Made by a program: the position numbers and the translations under genes. Positions 32,914 through 34,852 of a stretch of 34,852 bases of DNA are shown here, piece after piece. Each line of letters opens with the position of its first letter. Position 1 is the stretch's first letter. Origin of the DNA: an uncultured Winogradskyella sp. (GTDB taxonomy: Bacteria; Bacteroidota; Bacteroidia; Flavobacteriales; Flavobacteriaceae); the NCBI RefSeq assembly GCF_947498345.1, contig NZ_CANMJY010000017.1, positions 1 through 34,852 of the forward strand, written 5' to 3'. The notes beneath the pieces are model-generated. The model saw nothing but the letters and a program-made list of their open reading frames with translations. It was not told the DNA's origin and did not search any database.

Positions 32914-34852
32914 TACCTAGTCTGATTTTAAGTTTAGTTTTCCCATTGACTGAAAAGTCAGCTGTTGGGCTACCTTGGTTAGAGCCAGAACGTACACTGT
33001 AAGATGTATTCCCATTTGTGTAGATTGTTGCATTACCATCTTTTGAAGTAGTCTTTTTAAATCCATTAGCTTCTAAATTAGTTCCAAATTCAGCCATAGT
33101 TACATCAGTTTGAATATTTTGAACACTTTGAGCTCTGCCTTTATTTTTTTGCTTAAGTCTTGTGTATTTTGAAGATGTTTTTTTATTTCCTGTTTTACCA
33201 CCTACAATAGTTAATGCTACCATAGCAGTAAAATTTTCAAAATCCTCCATAGTTCCCTCTCCATTCTCAATCCTACTTGTCATATTACCAAGTTCCGCTA
33301 TACCATCACTTGTTATGTCTCCCATATTAGCACCATCCATACCCGCATTCCAAGTATCCACAAGGCTATTATATATAGAGCCTGTAGTATTACCTATAAA
33401 AACAACAGCCTTAGTTAATCCGTTAGACCCCTCAGGTGCTACTCGTCTTTTGGCTCTTGATGGTCTTATATTATGAAGACCTAAAGTCAATACTTTTTTA
33501 TTTCCAACCTCATTCATATACCATGATGAACTTTCTCCTGATGAAGCTGTACTTCCATGGTTTCCTGTACCATCGCCAATTGGTATAGCTGATGTTCCTA
33601 CGTGTGTGTTTCCATACACTGGCTCGTGATTTGGAATGTCTGGTGCACCATTAAATGGATCTCCCTCTAAACCTTCTATCTCTATTTTCCAAATAGGATT
33701 GTTATGTGCAAATTGATAATTAGTTATAGATAGATAATCTTCGCTTATAGGATCAACACCAAAAAATCTTCCAATAGCTGCATCATAATTTCTATACCTA
33801 AAAGTCAACCAGTTTAAGCCCAGTTCATTTTGTTCCTCTTGACCTAAAAACTTAAACTTGCTCGCCACGGAGTTCACATTAGCCGAAACGTTGTTATTAT
33901 ACCCTTTATGTTTTAAGCCAAATGGATAGTAGTTATTCTCCTCAATGATTTCGGTAGAACTGTTAATCGTACCACTACCATCACTATCGGCATAGGTTAA
34001 TCTCACATTCCCCAAATGGTCCTTAAACTGGTAGATATAATTAAACTGCTTGTTACCTGGTTCTATATACCCTTCTGGGTGAGATAGCATTTTAAGCGTC
34101 CCATTCTCATAGATAAAATTACCTGCATAGTCTATGGTTATCCCTGTACTCACAATCTTTTTTTGTTTAACACCAGTAGCATCGTAAATATATGAAATAT
34201 TACCAGAAGGCAGATAGACATTTGTTGGTAAATTAAGGTGGTTATAATCAATACGGTTAATGCCCTTGTTCTCGTCGGTTTTCATATTACCATTAGCATC
34301 ATAGGTGTACTCAGTGGTTTGGTTGGCGCCATCCTTAAAGCCATAATCGTCCGCACCATTGTCTAATACCTTTTTTAGCCTGTTGCTTTTGGTGTCGTAG
34401 GTATAGACCAAATTATCCATAACGCCAAATGTGGTCGACTGGGCATTAGTATGGCCTTTCCTTACCAGGTTGGTGATATTTCCGTTTTTATCGTAGACCA
34501 CATTCTCAAGACTATAATTACTACTACTGGCCGTACCATTAGTAATTCTATTAAGATCATCATAGTTGTATTTGTACCAACGTAGTATGTTGTCGTTATC
34601 GGTTCTCCATTCGGTCTCGGCGATGTTACCGTTATAGAGCTCAGTACCACCATGGTCCTGAGTGTTGTAGTTGATCTTAAAACCAAAGAGGTCACTGCCA
34701 AGACTAGAAGGATCGTTAATGGTCTTTAGCCAGCCTCTTACGTTATAGGTATAGTCTACATCCTGTAATCTATCAATCGCATTTTGCTTACCACCTACAC
34801 CCTTAGCTGTCAGTTGCCCCAGATCGTCATAGTTATTGTCAGTAATAACCTC
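32903..34852 (-). CDS. Rhs/YD-repeat protein with C-terminal tip domain (5' end outside window)
   Basis: The reading frame is open to the window edge: at least 649 residues, with no stop and no clear start inside. YD-type repeats (YNYDDLNRITNG, VVYDKNGNITNL, YTYDANGNMKTDEN) lead to HLGNVRLTYADSDGSGTI, YYPFGLKHKGYN and the Rhs core ELGLNWLTFRYRNYDAAIGR with FFGVDPISEDY. A linker with a hydrophobic patch follows, then a roughly 75-residue tip: AEFGTNLEANGFKKTTSKDG, TSYSVRSGSNQGSPTADF, NGKTKLKIRLGNEE. Rhs shells enclose such tips, which are released as toxins into rival cells. The basic tip looks like a small nuclease-type domain, but I cannot name it. The overlapping immunity gene supports a toxin role. 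Confidence 0.88.
   Translation of the reverse strand, partial: EVITDNNYDDLGQLTAKGVGGKQNAIDRLQDVDYTYNVRGWLKTINDPSSLGSDLFGFKINYNTQDHGGTELYNGNIAETEWRTDNDNILRWYKYNYDDLNRITNGTASSSNYSLENVVYDKNGNITNLVRKGHTNAQSTTFGVMDNLVYTYDTKSNRLKKVLDNGADDYGFKDGANQTTEYTYDANGNMKTDENKGINRIDYNHLNLPTNVYLPSGNISYIYDATGVKQKKIVSTGITIDYAGNFIYENGTLKMLSHPEGYIEPGNKQFNYIYQFKDHLGNVRLTYADSDGSGTINSSTEIIEENNYYPFGLKHKGYNNNVSANVNSVASKFKFLGQEEQNELGLNWLTFRYRNYDAAIGRFFGVDPISEDYLSITNYQFAHNNPIWKIEIEGLEGDPFNGAPDIPNHEPVYGNTHVGTSAIPIGDGTGNHGSTASSGESSSWYMNEVGNKKVLTLGLHNIRPSRAKRRVAPEGSNGLTKAVVFIGNTTGSIYNSLVDTWNAGMDGANMGDITSDGIAELGNMTSRIENGEGTMEDFENFTAMVALTIVGGKTGNKKTSSKYTRLKQKNKGRAQSVQNIQTDVTMAEFGTNLEANGFKKTTSKDGNATIYTNGNTSYSVRSGSNQGSPTADFSVNGKTKLKIRLGNEE

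Noticed and set aside
33162..33476. Plus-strand ORF of 104 codons inside the Rhs gene
   Set aside because: It is antisense to the linker of the Rhs protein and has no recognisable domain.
34462..34701. Minus-strand ORF of 79 codons near the right edge
   Set aside because: It is a shifted frame of the Rhs gene, whose true frame gives YD-repeat sequence through this stretch to the window end.

Overview
The window looks like chromosomal DNA from a marine member of the Flavobacteriaceae (Bacteroidota). The sequence is strongly AT-rich. Gene families typical of that group are present: DUF4270, DUF4907, DUF2911, LytS/LytTR two-component pairs, a subtilase with a type IX secretion C-terminal domain, and Bacteroidota-style Rhs/YD-repeat proteins. 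Shine-Dalgarno sequences are scarce. The species cannot be named from the sequence.

Region 1 (1-13100) is compact and looks like core genome. It starts with a propeller-type LytS histidine kinase that has lost its ATPase domain, divergent from two tandem paralogous LytTR response regulators. A DUF4270 lipoprotein/outer-membrane-protein operon follows on the minus strand. Next is a plus-strand cluster: a DUF6268-like barrel, a kelch lipoprotein, a hairpin terminator, then a DUF4907 membrane protein, a LytS kinase and a LytTR regulator. Overlaps and short gaps suggest that the surface proteins and the two-component pair work together. A lipoprotein of the agmatine deiminase family closes the region.

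Region 2 (13100-25700) begins at the 3' half of a tRNA gene (13399-13439), which reads as the attachment scar of an integrated element. It holds a loose collection of small accessory genes: a cupin, a DUF1579-like secreted protein, a four-helix membrane protein, an ABM-fold protein, an OsmC protein, an esterase and a DUF2911 protein. A minus-strand ABC transporter operon follows a decayed serine hydrolase and faces a membrane-anchored AraC regulator. Two broken IS6-family transposase genes end the region.

Region 3 (25700-34852) is an accessory/polymorphic-toxin area. A tail-fibre-like surface protein and a T9SS-type subtilase form an operon. Next comes a 787-bp unit with one lipoprotein gene between two imperfect inverted repeats laid out like integron attC sites. 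Then an orphan Rhs C-terminal module with two small downstream genes lies between two direct copies of a non-coding hairpin repeat. Last is a longer Rhs protein, open at the window edge, with its own C-terminal tip domain and an overlapping putative immunity gene. The two Rhs genes share a 337-bp gap-free homologous block just before their different tips.

The most unusual content is the attC-like cassette unit, the hairpin repeat found at module borders, and the orphan/active Rhs pair. All family names come from reading the translated sequences, not from database searches.
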